This document shows positions 34,309 to 42,491 of a stretch of 64,000 bases of DNA, piece by piece. The stretch is from JBCAWW01 sp039024315 (GTDB lineage: Bacteria > Bacteroidota > Bacteroidia > J057), in contig JBCCQN010000011.1 of assembly GCA_039024315.1 (NCBI GenBank), positions 1 to 64,000 on the forward strand, written 5' to 3'. The position numbers and the translations under genes are program-made. The notes beneath the pieces were generated by a model. The model did no database searches. It was not told the origin of the DNA and saw only the letters and a program-made list of their open reading frames with translations. Each line of letters opens with the position of its first letter. Position 1 is the first letter of the stretch.

Positions 34309-35400
34309 ATGTTAAATACATCTTTACGGTCTATTGCGACCATCATATTCTTTTGTCTCTTTTGTTCTATTTCGGCCCAGCCCCCAGCCCCCAGCGGTAA
34401 AATGTGGGAAGCGGTACCTGAGTTGAGCGACGAATTTGATTTTTGGGATACCTCAAAGTGGTTTAAATCCCTTTGGAACTATGGGGTTCCCGTACAGATG
34501 CGAGCGGAAAATTCGGGCGTGGCAAATGGAAAACTCTGGATCAAAGCGACCCTTGATACTAGTTCAACTCGCTGGTTTCAGACTTCTAGGATTTGGTCTC
34601 GAACTCAGATATCCTATCCCATGTACACTGAGTGCAGTATGAAGACTGCGCATATTTCTGGCTATAATACCTTCTGGATGAACAATGGGGATATCAATAA
34701 TCGCGATGAGATTGATATCTGCGAAAATAACTCTAAGCCATCTATTACTTCTTACACCAGTTGGCCCTACTTGATGCAGTCCCAATATTTTCTTACGGTC
34801 AATGGCAATGATGAACGGGCCAAAGGAAATTTTGACAATCGTAATCTTGCTGATTCCAACCCATTACAGGGAGTACCTTGGAATGAAGCTTATCACACAT
34901 TGGGTGTCTGGTGGAAGGACAAGAACAACGTACAATTTTATCTAGATGGTGAGCCGGCAGGTAGCGTTTCCACTACTCGGGATTTTACGCGGAGCCTCAA
35001 TATCATCTGGGATTTGTGGACCATAGACGCCCAATGGAGTGGGGGCATCGCAGCGCAGGCAGATCTGATGGACGATAGTATCAACACTATGCGCGTCGAT
35101 TGGATCCATACCTATCGCTTGGTTAGTGATGGCTCGGTCGATATCGAACCCGAAAAAGAAGCAGTCAAAGTCAAGGTTTTTCCCAATCCTGTTAAGGATC
35201 ATCTGCAGTTGGAGTTTTTGGAGTATCCCTTGGGTAATGCAAAGATTGAAGTCTTTGACCAACTGGGCAAACTCGTCCGTGCCCAAGCCTTGACCCGTAG
35301 CAATCAACAGTTATCTTTTGTGGATTTGCCGCCGGCTTTGTATATGCTCAAAATCACGAACGGTGAAGCCGTGAATTACCAAAAGGTTCTGAAGCGATAG
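34309..35400 (+). CDS. GH16 glycanase (agarase/porphyranase-like) with T9SS sorting domain
   Basis: The 363-residue protein has a signal peptide (ends CSISAQ), a GH16 domain (about 30-270) and a C-terminal type A T9SS sorting domain (VKVFPNPVKDHLQLEF, then LPPALYMLKI...YQKVLKR). The catalytic signature is EIDICE (E134 nucleophile, D136, E139 acid/base). Segments SDEFDFWDTSKW, SGYNTFWMNNGDINNRDE and YHTLGVWWKDKNNVQFYLDGE match marine agarases, porphyranases or carrageenases more than laminarinases. It is secreted to the cell surface and presumably attacks a red-algal or similar galactan. It stands alone, without SusC/SusD genes in view. Confidence 0.88.
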   Translation: MLNTSLRSIATIIFFCLFCSISAQPPAPSGKMWEAVPELSDEFDFWDTSKWFKSLWNYGVPVQMRAENSGVANGKLWIKATLDTSSTRWFQTSRIWSRTQISYPMYTECSMKTAHISGYNTFWMNNGDINNRDEIDICENNSKPSITSYTSWPYLMQSQYFLTVNGNDERAKGNFDNRNLADSNPLQGVPWNEAYHTLGVWWKDKNNVQFYLDGEPAGSVSTTRDFTRSLNIIWDLWTIDAQWSGGIAAQADLMDDSINTMRVDWIHTYRLVSDGSVDIEPEKEAVKVKVFPNPVKDHLQLEFLEYPLGNAKIEVFDQLGKLVRAQALTRSNQQLSFVDLPPALYMLKITNGEAVNYQKVLKR

Positions 35401-35425
35401 CGTTGTTTTAGGGAAGATATTTTTA

Positions 35426-35449
35426 GCGGCTTCGCCGAACGCTTGCCTC
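35426..35449. repeat. Solitary hairpin unit
   Basis: GCGGCTTCGCCGAACGCTTG then CCTC: here the stem is CGGC-TTC-GCCG, changed on both sides relative to CCGC-TTC-GCGG, so pairing is conserved although the bases differ. Confidence 0.65.
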
Positions 35450-35461
35450 AAACAGGAGGAC

Positions 35462-35989
35462 TTACCAAGCAGAGAGCCCTATGATCTCTCCATTTGGACC
35501 TTCAAAAAAGGTGTATTTATCACGGACGTAGTTTTCGTTTTCCAACTTATATCCTGCTGCTTTCAACTTATCTCCAATCGGTCCAATATCATTTACGATC
35601 AGCATAAAGTGATTGTGATTGGTATTGCCGACTGGGCCAATCGTGTGCATGAGTTCTGGGGCGGTGAGTGAAAGGCGAATCTCAAGTTCATCTGCCCGCA
35701 GTATCATGACCAACATTCCTTCTATACTAGGACCTTTGAGCACCTCAGCATCCGTCAGTTCAAAACCAAGAATTTCACGGTACAGTTCTAGGCTTTTTTC
35801 AAGTTGAAGGACGTGGATACTGATATATCTAAGGCCAGTTACTTTGGCTTGGTTTACATCTGGTACCGCTAGAGAATCAAGGTTTTGAGCAGTGCAAATG
35901 CCCAAGCTTGCCCAGCTCATCAAGGCAAAAAGACAGTATTGGCCAATGCGAGGAGCGTATGTGGATTTGTTGATTTTTTCTTTACCCAT
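35462..35989 (-). CDS. VOC (glyoxalase/bleomycin resistance) family protein
   Basis: The 175-residue protein has an N-terminal signal-like stretch (YCLFALMSWASLGICTAQ) followed by one VOC domain of about 130 residues: ISIHVLQLEKSLELYREILGFEL, MLVMILRADELEIRLSL, NTNHNHFMLIVNDI and a closing FFEGPNGEIIGLS. The metal ligands would be the first His (ISIHV), a His in NHNHF and the C-terminal Glu in GEIIGL. It is probably periplasmic. The reaction cannot be inferred. It stands alone. Confidence 0.85.
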   Translation of the reverse strand: MGKEKINKSTYAPRIGQYCLFALMSWASLGICTAQNLDSLAVPDVNQAKVTGLRYISIHVLQLEKSLELYREILGFELTDAEVLKGPSIEGMLVMILRADELEIRLSLTAPELMHTIGPVGNTNHNHFMLIVNDIGPIGDKLKAAGYKLENENYVRDKYTFFEGPNGEIIGLSAW

Positions 35990-36182
35990 GCCAAATTACA
36001 TATTTGAGGTTTTCATAAAGTACCTTTAAATACTCAGCAAGGGCAATCTTTAGCCGGCGAGGTCGCTATTGTTAAGTTTATGTCCAGTTCTACCTATTGA
36101 TGCAAGCATTCATAGACATCTGTTGGATCAACTCGCCTTACTTAAAAAGAAAAACTCCCAATCTAGAGGAGCTAAAAAACAA

Positions 36183-36204
36183 GGCCCGCTCTTGCGAACG
36201 GGCC
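36183..36204 (-). terminator. Terminator hairpin of the downstream minus gene
   Basis: GGCCCG pairs with CGGGCC around an 10-base loop (36183-36204), with an A-rich run just left of it, so the T-run follows the hairpin on the minus strand. A second, weaker hairpin with GGGCGATGGCCCGTTTTTT at 36251-36269 lies next to the gene's stop. Confidence 0.6.
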
Positions 36205-36269
36205 CCCACATTAAGGCAAATACGATACTTCCTAACTTATTAAATCTTAAGGGCGATGGCCCGTTTTTT

Positions 36270-37199
36270 CTAGTTAAGTACTACTACTAAGTAGCGACTA
36301 GCAGCCCAAAATTTGTCCGGGTTTGTGATTTCTAGGCTTTCAACCTGACCTTTTTCAGTTTCGTTGACTGCGTAAGAATCAGCTGGGTGAGCCGTTACTA
36401 CTTTCACTTTTTTGGTTTCTACTGGGATGCGATCAAATTCAGTAATATCAACGGCGGTGAAAGCATTGGCGTCGAAGTCTTGGGCTAATTTCGCGGTACG
36501 ACCGAGGCCGATAACACCCCCTTCTTTAGAGAGTACGTTCATCTCTTTGAGCTCTTTTTCGGTACCTACTACGTAGAACGCGCGGTTGAGACGAGCTGTC
36601 TGGGTATTGATGGTTTCGGTCTGTTCGGTAAGAACTTCTTCTTTTTCTTCGAGCGTCTTGGCTTGGTTGTTTGAAAGCGCAACGAGTTGCTCATTTACCC
36701 CGCTAAGGGTATCAACACGGCGGTTCAAAGTTTCCTTTTCGAAGTTCAAGGCTACGAGCTCTTCTTTCATCGTAGTGATTTCGGTATCACGTGCCTCTAA
36801 GTCAGACTTAAGACGCTTTACCATGCGACGGAACTCACGTACCTTACCGTCGTTTTTCTCTACTTTTTCGGTTAGCTCGGCGATGAGGCTGCGGTTTTGA
36901 TCGAGCAGATCATTGATAGACTGGATGTCAGTCAAGATGCGCTCCTTTTGATCTGGGGCAAGTTCCTGATCGCTAGTTTCCATGGCGATCAAATTCTCCT
37001 TTTCTTTGATAAGACTTAGGTTGTCTTCAAATGTATTGAAGCTCATCATGAAGTCATTTAGCAGAGAGTCTTGAAGGGTGGTTTGTTCGTTAAGGGCTGT
37101 GTTACGTTTTTCTAACTCTGCGATCTTGTCTCCATTACAGGCTACTAATGACATGGCGGCGATAGTAGCGGCGAAGATTGATATTCTTAAGCTTTTCAT
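36270..37199 (-). CDS. Coiled-coil lipoprotein, paralogue A (309 aa)
   Basis: A lipoprotein signal (SLVAC, Cys21) is followed by a long coiled coil (about 25-205, heptad-rich with EKxxxL patterns and a DQNRSLIAELTEKVE segment). A compact C-terminal domain (about 206-309) starts RAFYVVGTEKELKEMNVLSKEGGVIGLGR and ends DKFWAASRYLVVVLN. A paralogue of identical length is at 44111-45040. The overall plan recalls Bacteroidota proteins labelled Cbp1-type collagen-binding adhesins, but I am not certain of that match. The 5-prime leader contains three copies of an ACAACAAA-type repeat. Confidence 0.85.
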   Translation of the reverse strand: MKSLRISIFAATIAAMSLVACNGDKIAELEKRNTALNEQTTLQDSLLNDFMMSFNTFEDNLSLIKEKENLIAMETSDQELAPDQKERILTDIQSINDLLDQNRSLIAELTEKVEKNDGKVREFRRMVKRLKSDLEARDTEITTMKEELVALNFEKETLNRRVDTLSGVNEQLVALSNNQAKTLEEKEEVLTEQTETINTQTARLNRAFYVVGTEKELKEMNVLSKEGGVIGLGRTAKLAQDFDANAFTAVDITEFDRIPVETKKVKVVTAHPADSYAVNETEKGQVESLEITNPDKFWAASRYLVVVLN

Positions 37200-37398
37200 A
37201 ATTGATTGGTGTCTAAATTAAAGTGTTTGTTTGTTGTAAAGCGCTTATTTGTTGTAAGCGTTTGTTTGTTGTCAGTGATAAGGCAAAGCTTGTTCCGCCT
37301 GCCAATAAAAATTTAAAACACTGATAATCAATTGATTAATTTTTGTGCCAAAACAAAATTCTTCTTGCATTGATAAGGGGCTTCTCATTTTGATGAAG

Positions 37399-37615
37399 AT
37401 TAAGCGTTCTGCGCAGCAGTGATTGAGGTAAATATGGACCGCTGCGCGGAACGCTTGTGTCGGACATCTCCCCTGCTCCTTTCATTCGCTGTCCCCTCTT
37501 GGAAGAGGGGACCCTGAGATTTTCCTGTCAGTCCTCCCGATAGCTATCGGGATGAAGGGGACGTTTGACGGAAAGGGGATGTCCCAATCTTTTACCGCTG
37601 CGCGGAACGCTTGTA
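37399..37615. repeat. Hairpin-unit cluster with inner palindromes
   Basis: Three units: inverted copy 37399-37419 (ATTAAGCGTTCTGCGCAGCA), direct copies 37438-37461 and 37593-37615 (CCGC-TGC-GCGG-AACGCTTGT). Between them are a 22-bp palindrome GTCCCCTCTTG...(37491-37512), CCCGATAGCTATCGGG (37536-37551) and a GGACATCTCCCCT/AGGGGATGTCC inverted pair. The gap 37200-37742 holds no gene besides the A-rich leader of the upstream minus-strand gene. Confidence 0.7.
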
Positions 37616-37742
37616 TTTGATCCCCAAGCGGCAACGTTGAAATCATTTAGTAATTCATTGAAATCCTTTAATTCCTGCTCATCCCATGATTTTTCTTTGT
37701 GTCCAGAGTAAAAATGAATTCATCAATTCAAAAACAACGGAC

Positions 37743-38699
37743 ATGCTTGTAACAAAAGAAATGTATGATGAGGAGCTTCAAGCTCAATATGGTCAGTATC
37801 GATTCCTCGTATCAGTCAATTCAAAAAAATGGAGCCTTGGTCTGATGACCCGCCTAGTGCGACTCTCCAAAGGACAGAAGGTAGAGTCTGTAGTAAACGA
37901 AAACTATCAAGTGCCTAGCACGACCACAGCAGGGCATACAATTCGCACGAGAGTTTTTCGTCCGGAGGGAAATTCGAAGCCTTTGCCAGCAATGTTGTAC
38001 TTACATGGAGGAGGGTATATGATGGGGCTGCCTGAAATGGCAAATGACTTTTATGCAGATGTGCTAAAGAGAAAGGATATTGTGATTGTGGCCCCAGATT
38101 ATCGTCTATCACAGAAGGATCCATTTCCAGCAGGCTTTAATGATTGTTATGATACCCTCTTATGGATGCGAGACAATGCAGCCGAACTCAATATCGATCC
38201 CAACAACTTTATTATTGCTGGACATAGCGCAGGCGGAGGCATGACTGCGGCAGTTACGTTGAAAGCGCGAGACACAAAAGATGTGAGGATTGCATTTCAA
38301 ATGCCAGTATATCCAATGTTGGATCATCGGATGATCACAAAATCTTCAAAAATGGAGGGTTCAACCATGTGGGATGCTAAGATTAATGCTTTCGCTTGGA
38401 ATCTCTACCTTAGAGACCTACAAGGAGAAATACCGACCTATGCTTCTCCTGCTTTGAATAAGGATTACCGTGAATTTCCTCCCACCATTAGCTTTGTCGG
38501 AGATCTAGAACCATTTTATGATGAGGATATCGCTTACATTGAAGCTTTGCAGGAGGCTGGGATCCCAGTTAAGTTTAAAATTTTCAAAGGGGGGTATCAT
38601 GGTTTTGAAGTGGGTTCACCAAAGACTAAAATTGGGCAGGAAGCCAATAAGTTCCAGCTAGATGCTTTTGAAGAGTTTTACGACAAATACGTTCGTTAA
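37743..38699 (+). CDS. Alpha/beta-hydrolase esterase (HSL family)
   Basis: The ATG at 37743 gives 318 residues; the open frame reaches up to 37686, but that extension looks non-coding. The oxyanion-hole motif is LYLHGGGYMMG and the nucleophile elbow is GHSAGG, with Asp in VGDLEPFYDED and His in GGYHGFEVG completing the triad. This is the bacterial hormone-sensitive-lipase type, acting on short-chain esters. The AraC-type regulator 38 bp downstream on the same strand is its probable partner. Confidence 0.93.
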   Translation: MLVTKEMYDEELQAQYGQYRFLVSVNSKKWSLGLMTRLVRLSKGQKVESVVNENYQVPSTTTAGHTIRTRVFRPEGNSKPLPAMLYLHGGGYMMGLPEMANDFYADVLKRKDIVIVAPDYRLSQKDPFPAGFNDCYDTLLWMRDNAAELNIDPNNFIIAGHSAGGGMTAAVTLKARDTKDVRIAFQMPVYPMLDHRMITKSSKMEGSTMWDAKINAFAWNLYLRDLQGEIPTYASPALNKDYREFPPTISFVGDLEPFYDEDIAYIEALQEAGIPVKFKIFKGGYHGFEVGSPKTKIGQEANKFQLDAFEEFYDKYVR

Positions 38700-38737
38700 G
38701 GAGCAGTTTTTTCTTTGCTTTAGATGATGCCATACTT

Positions 38738-39655
38738 ATGCGAGAAAACATAGAAATACAGCGAGTCTCCCAAATGCATAAATTGGGAGGCCTGCCAGCA
38801 CCAAAGCACCAGCTAGTCAGTGTCATCTATAATCGAGACCTAGAATCTGTGGCTAGCATGCAGGGAGTTAAGGTGATCAATCATTTGTATACGATTATTT
38901 TTAAGTCCTCTGATGCCTGTAGTTCCTTCTCTTACGGCAGAAACTCCTATGATCACGAGGAAGGCACTTTGGTTTTTACCGCTCCCAGCCAGGTGATGAA
39001 GTTTACGGATGATACAAATGACGAACAAATAGATCCAGATGGTTGGTCATTGGTATTTCACCCAGATATTTTTAGAAAATCTGGTTTGTCAGATAAGATG
39101 AGTAAGTATTCCTTTTTTCATTATGATTCGAATGAGGCTTTGCATGTATCGAATGAGGAAAGAGTCGCCATTGAGGATTTGTTGAATAAGATCGTGCAAG
39201 AATATAGTCACACGCTAGATCGACATAGTCAAAACCTTATTGTATCCAATATTGAATTGTTTTTGGATTACTGTTTACGCTTTTACGATCGTCAATTCTA
39301 TTCGCGGACTTATCTCAATAGTGACATTATGTCCAAGTTTGAGAAGTTTCTGATCAACTACTATGAGTCTGACCTAGCTTCCCAAAAGGGAACGCTCAGT
39401 GTGGAGTATTGCGCCAAGCAGCTAAACTTTTCTCCCAATTATCTAAGCGATTTGCTCAAGAAGGAAACGGGAAAGACTGCTTTAGAGCATATTCACTTTT
39501 TCTTGATTGAACGAGCAAAAAATAGTTTACTCAATTCTACAGATTCAATTGGGGAGATTGCTTACTCATTGGGATTTGAGTTTCCTCAACGCTTTAGTAA
39601 TCTGTTTAAAGCAAAGACAGGGATGAGCCCAAAGGAATACAGGACTTTAAACTAA
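38738..39655 (+). CDS. AraC family transcriptional regulator
   Basis: The 305-residue protein has an N-terminal cupin-like sensing domain (about 1-180, with TLVFTAPSQVMKF and WSLVFHPDIFRKSG) and a C-terminal AraC DNA-binding domain (about 205-305): LSVEYCAKQLNFSPNYLSDLLKKETGKTALEHI as the first helix-turn-helix, SIGEIAYSLGFEFPQRFSNLFKAKTGMSPKEYR as the second. It probably controls the esterase gene directly upstream. A terminator follows at 39677-39713. Confidence 0.93.
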   Translation: MRENIEIQRVSQMHKLGGLPAPKHQLVSVIYNRDLESVASMQGVKVINHLYTIIFKSSDACSSFSYGRNSYDHEEGTLVFTAPSQVMKFTDDTNDEQIDPDGWSLVFHPDIFRKSGLSDKMSKYSFFHYDSNEALHVSNEERVAIEDLLNKIVQEYSHTLDRHSQNLIVSNIELFLDYCLRFYDRQFYSRTYLNSDIMSKFEKFLINYYESDLASQKGTLSVEYCAKQLNFSPNYLSDLLKKETGKTALEHIHFFLIERAKNSLLNSTDSIGEIAYSLGFEFPQRFSNLFKAKTGMSPKEYRTLN

Positions 39656-39676
39656 TAGGTTGAGTCTCATAAATAG

Positions 39677-39713
39677 AAAAAGGAATAGCAGCTATGTGCC
39701 GCTATTCCTTTTT
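39677..39713 (+). terminator. Rho-independent terminator
   Basis: AAAAGGAATAGC pairs with GCTATTCCTTTTT around a short loop, directly after the AraC regulator gene. Confidence 0.8.
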
Positions 39714-39794
39714 GCAATTTTATAGATAAGGGATTGATTTATCGGGTCTGTTGAGAATTAGAAAGAGACGCTTCTCATGCTTCTAGTCTATTTT

Positions 39795-39965
39795 TCAGCT
39801 TTTTAGTTGCTCCACTTGGGCCTTCAAGGCAGCGTTTTCTTGCTCAAGCTTCTCGATTCTTCGCTGCTGCTCCTGTGTCGGACTCACATTGAGCATGGAG
39901 AGAGCCTCATAATCGACAGTATGAAAGTCGTCCACTTCGCGGCTGTAGGCAAAAACAGTTTGCGA
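39795..39965 (-). pseudogene. C-terminal fragment of an endosialidase-chaperone/tail-fibre-type protein
   Basis: On the minus strand an open frame ends in TGA (39795-39797). Its last residues read VFAYSREVDDFHTVDYEALS, then MLNVSPTQEQQRR, then IEKLEQENAALKAQVEQLKS. This DYxALSMLNVxATQE pattern followed by a short leucine-zipper-like coiled coil is typical of the C-terminus of Bacteroidota proteins ending in a Peptidase_S74-like chaperone domain. No start codon or remaining gene lies upstream: similarity stops where a hairpin-repeat unit begins (39966). I interpret it as a gene remnant cut at the repeat. Confidence 0.6.
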
Positions 39966-39992
39966 GAGATAAGCGTTCCGCGTAGCGAGAGC
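39966..39992. repeat. Hairpin unit at the edge of a gene remnant
   Basis: GAGATAAGCGTTCCGCGTAG then CGAGAGC: inverse orientation unit in which the stem is slightly mismatched. It borders the tail-fibre-like fragment. Confidence 0.6.
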
Positions 39993-40130
39993 TCAAACCC
40001 AAGCCCTCATAACATATGCGATAGGGCGATTTTTTGGCCCTTGCTCTTAACGCATTTACACTGATCTTAAGAAATGTAAAGCTTTGTTAAGGAGTGATGA
40101 AATGAAAAAAGAGCCTCCTACCTTTAGTAC

Positions 40131-41585
40131 ATGACCAATCAAGTAAAGGGCGTAATCGCGCTCATCATTTGCTCCCTCATGGGAATGTTTTACCTGCAGT
40201 CGTATTACGCTTGGCAGGTTTATCAACAGCACAGCCTTGCCCTGCAAGGAGAAATCGACGAGGTCTTACTGGCCGCGGTAAGTAAGGCTCAAGAAGAGAA
40301 GAATTTACGCATAAAGGAACGCGTCGATGAAAGTCTTCGCAATCCCGAACTGGTTTCCTACGCTTTCCTAAGGACAGCAGAAGGTCCCAAAATCGCTACT
40401 ATTGATCCGATTACGGGGGAGACCTATTCGAGTTTGACCTATCCAGGGGAGGCCGAACCGGAGCCTAGTCTCAAGGAAATGCAAGAATACCTTATCAAAC
40501 GCAACGATGCCTTTATGGCGAAGGGTACCTATATGTACTGGAGTCCCTTGATCGCCGAAAGACTGGAAGACTATATGAAAAACACGAGGCTTTCGGCCGC
40601 TTTTCTAAACCAGCAGTTTGAAAAGGAGCTTAAGAGTCGGAACATTGAGGGAGGCTTTCGGGTGCTTTTTACTTCTGAGGAATTTGAAGATGAAGATTTT
40701 GCCCAAGGAGAGTTACGTTCGCTGGCTTGGAATGTACATACCGAGGAGTATGATCACTTGGCTTTAGTTATTTCCAATCCCGCTTTTGAAATCCTCAAGC
40801 GTATGGGACTGATCTTGGGCTCGACGGTCTTGGTCTTGATGTTGATCGTATTGAGTTTTGGAGCCCTTGGCATCATATTGCATCGTCAAAAGAAGTTATC
40901 TGCCCTCAAAGATGACTTTATTGACAATGTTACGCACGAACTTTTGACGCCTTTAGCCACCCTGAAGTTGGCCTTAGAAACCCTAAACAGAGATCCCGAT
41001 TTCTCTCAGTCCCCTTATCTCGAAATCTCCAACCAGCAAACCCATCGCATGGCAGAGGTGGTAGATCACATCCTGCAGGTATCATTTGTGGAGGAAGGCA
41101 AAGCAGGGCTGCGCATGGAATCCGTCGAACTCGTAGGTTTGATTCAAGAGGTAGCCAATTATCATCGCACCATGGCTCAAAAACCCATTGCCTTGAGTTT
41201 GGAATTACCCTCTGAAATATTGGTTTGGAGTGATCATCATCATCTCAATAATGTCCTGCATAATATTTCGGGCAATGCTGTGAAATATGGCCCGGCCAAA
41301 GGCGCAGAAATAGGTATCAATTTAAAAACAGAAGGTGATATCCTCCTGCTGCAGATTTGGGATAATGGCAGAGGAATTCCAGCCGAGGAACAGGAGGCGA
41401 TCTTTGATAAGTTTCATCGAGTCCAGAGGGGAGGAATCCATGATGTCAAAGGCTTGGGCATCGGTCTTTATTATAGTCGGAGTATCCTGCGGCAGCTTGG
41501 CGGCGATATTCGTCTGGCCCAAAGTTCAGCGGCGGGTAGTTGCTTTGAAATCACTCTTCCACTTATCCACACTGCCGTGATATGA
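40131..41585 (+). CDS. Sensor histidine kinase
   Basis: The 484-residue protein has one N-terminal membrane helix (GVIALIICSLMGMFYLQSYYA), a periplasmic sensor domain (about 35-220), a second helix (LILGSTVLVLMLIVLSFGALGII) and a cytoplasmic kinase. The phosphorylated His is in FIDNVTHELLTPL (H269; HELLTP instead of the common HELKTP). Downstream are N box HNISGNAVKYGP, G1 IWDNGRGIP, the F box FDKFHRV and G2 KGLGIGLYYSRS. The signal is unknown. Its stop overlaps the response regulator's start by 4 bp (ATGA). Confidence 0.95.
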   Translation: MTNQVKGVIALIICSLMGMFYLQSYYAWQVYQQHSLALQGEIDEVLLAAVSKAQEEKNLRIKERVDESLRNPELVSYAFLRTAEGPKIATIDPITGETYSSLTYPGEAEPEPSLKEMQEYLIKRNDAFMAKGTYMYWSPLIAERLEDYMKNTRLSAAFLNQQFEKELKSRNIEGGFRVLFTSEEFEDEDFAQGELRSLAWNVHTEEYDHLALVISNPAFEILKRMGLILGSTVLVLMLIVLSFGALGIILHRQKKLSALKDDFIDNVTHELLTPLATLKLALETLNRDPDFSQSPYLEISNQQTHRMAEVVDHILQVSFVEEGKAGLRMESVELVGLIQEVANYHRTMAQKPIALSLELPSEILVWSDHHHLNNVLHNISGNAVKYGPAKGAEIGINLKTEGDILLLQIWDNGRGIPAEEQEAIFDKFHRVQRGGIHDVKGLGIGLYYSRSILRQLGGDIRLAQSSAAGSCFEITLPLIHTAVI

Positions 41586-42277
41586 ATGCCAAAATCTTAT
41601 TGGTAGAAGACGAATTGGCTTTAGCTCGCCTCATTCAGGACAACCTGATAGAGGAGGGCTTTTTGGTTGAGCATAGTCCCAATGGCGAGGCTGCCCTAAA
41701 GCGATTTTTTGATTGGGAGCCTGATCTGGTGATCCTTGATGTCATGATGCCTCGGAAAAATGGTTTTAAGGTCGCTACCACCATTCGCGATACGGATCGC
41801 AAGACGCCGATTATATTTCTCACCGCAAAAATCAAGGCCACAGACGTGGTAAAAGGCTTCCAAGCTGGTGGCAATGATTATATCCGCAAGCCTTTTGCCA
41901 TGGCAGAACTATTGGTCCGGATTCAGGCCCTCTTGCAACAAGATCGTTTGCTTGATCAGCCAGCGCTTACCGAAGAAACCCGTTTTGAATTAGGCCGCTT
42001 TACCTTTGATAGCAAACGCATGCGGCTAGTAGATAAGGCCGGTAAGCTCCAAAAGCTCACCACTCGGGAGGCAGAATTACTCCAACTGCTCTGCCAAAAT
42101 CGTAATCACTTAGTGACCAAATCTAGTATTCTGCTGAAGGTCTGGGGAGATGATTCTTTTTTCAATTCTCGGAGTTTGGACGTATTCATCTCTCGCCTCA
42201 GAAAGTACCTCAAGGCCGAGCCCAGTGTGAATCTCGTCAACCTGAGAGGGGTAGGCTACAAATTGGTGACGGATTGA
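41582..42277 (+). CDS. OmpR-family response regulator
   Basis: The 231-residue protein has a receiver domain with acidic pocket (VEDE), phospho-acceptor D53 (LVILDVMMP), T/S switch in FLTAK and K103 (YIRKPF). A winged-helix DNA-binding domain follows (KLTTREAELLQLLCQNRNHLVTKSSILLKVWGD then RSLDVFISRLRKYL and LRGVGYKLV). It is cotranscribed with the histidine kinase. Target genes are unknown. A complete repeat element starts 26 bp after its stop. Confidence 0.96.
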   Translation: MNAKILLVEDELALARLIQDNLIEEGFLVEHSPNGEAALKRFFDWEPDLVILDVMMPRKNGFKVATTIRDTDRKTPIIFLTAKIKATDVVKGFQAGGNDYIRKPFAMAELLVRIQALLQQDRLLDQPALTEETRFELGRFTFDSKRMRLVDKAGKLQKLTTREAELLQLLCQNRNHLVTKSSILLKVWGDDSFFNSRSLDVFISRLRKYLKAEPSVNLVNLRGVGYKLVTD

Positions 42278-42303
42278 GATTTGGGCTGTTTGTTAGGGGG
42301 TTA

Positions 42304-42482
42304 CTCCCGAAAGCTTTCGGGAGCGCGGAACGCTTATCCTTGGCACTCGACATGGCATTGCCTTGTCGCTCAACAATCATTTATTTGCAATAATATAGGG
42401 ACGCATCCGCGAAAGCTTTCGCGGATGCGTCCCTACGGACCGTATCGATCGATACCTTTTATAAGCGTTCCGCGCAACGGCA
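42304..42482. repeat. Complete mosaic element, best-ordered copy (179 bp)
   Basis: Order of modules: CTCCCGAAAGCTTTCGGGAG (42304-42323) fused to hairpin unit CGCGGAACGCTTATCC; a TGGCATTGCC...CGCTCAACAATCAT module (42340-42395); a perfect 40-bp palindrome (42396-42435; half site TAGGGACGCATCCGCGAAAG); CGTATCGATCGATACC (42441-42456); right unit ATAAGCGTTCCGCGCAACGG (42461-42480). The element at 43825-43989, read in reverse, has the same modules in the same order. Confidence 0.85.
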
Positions 42483-42491
42483 GAAGTAAAC

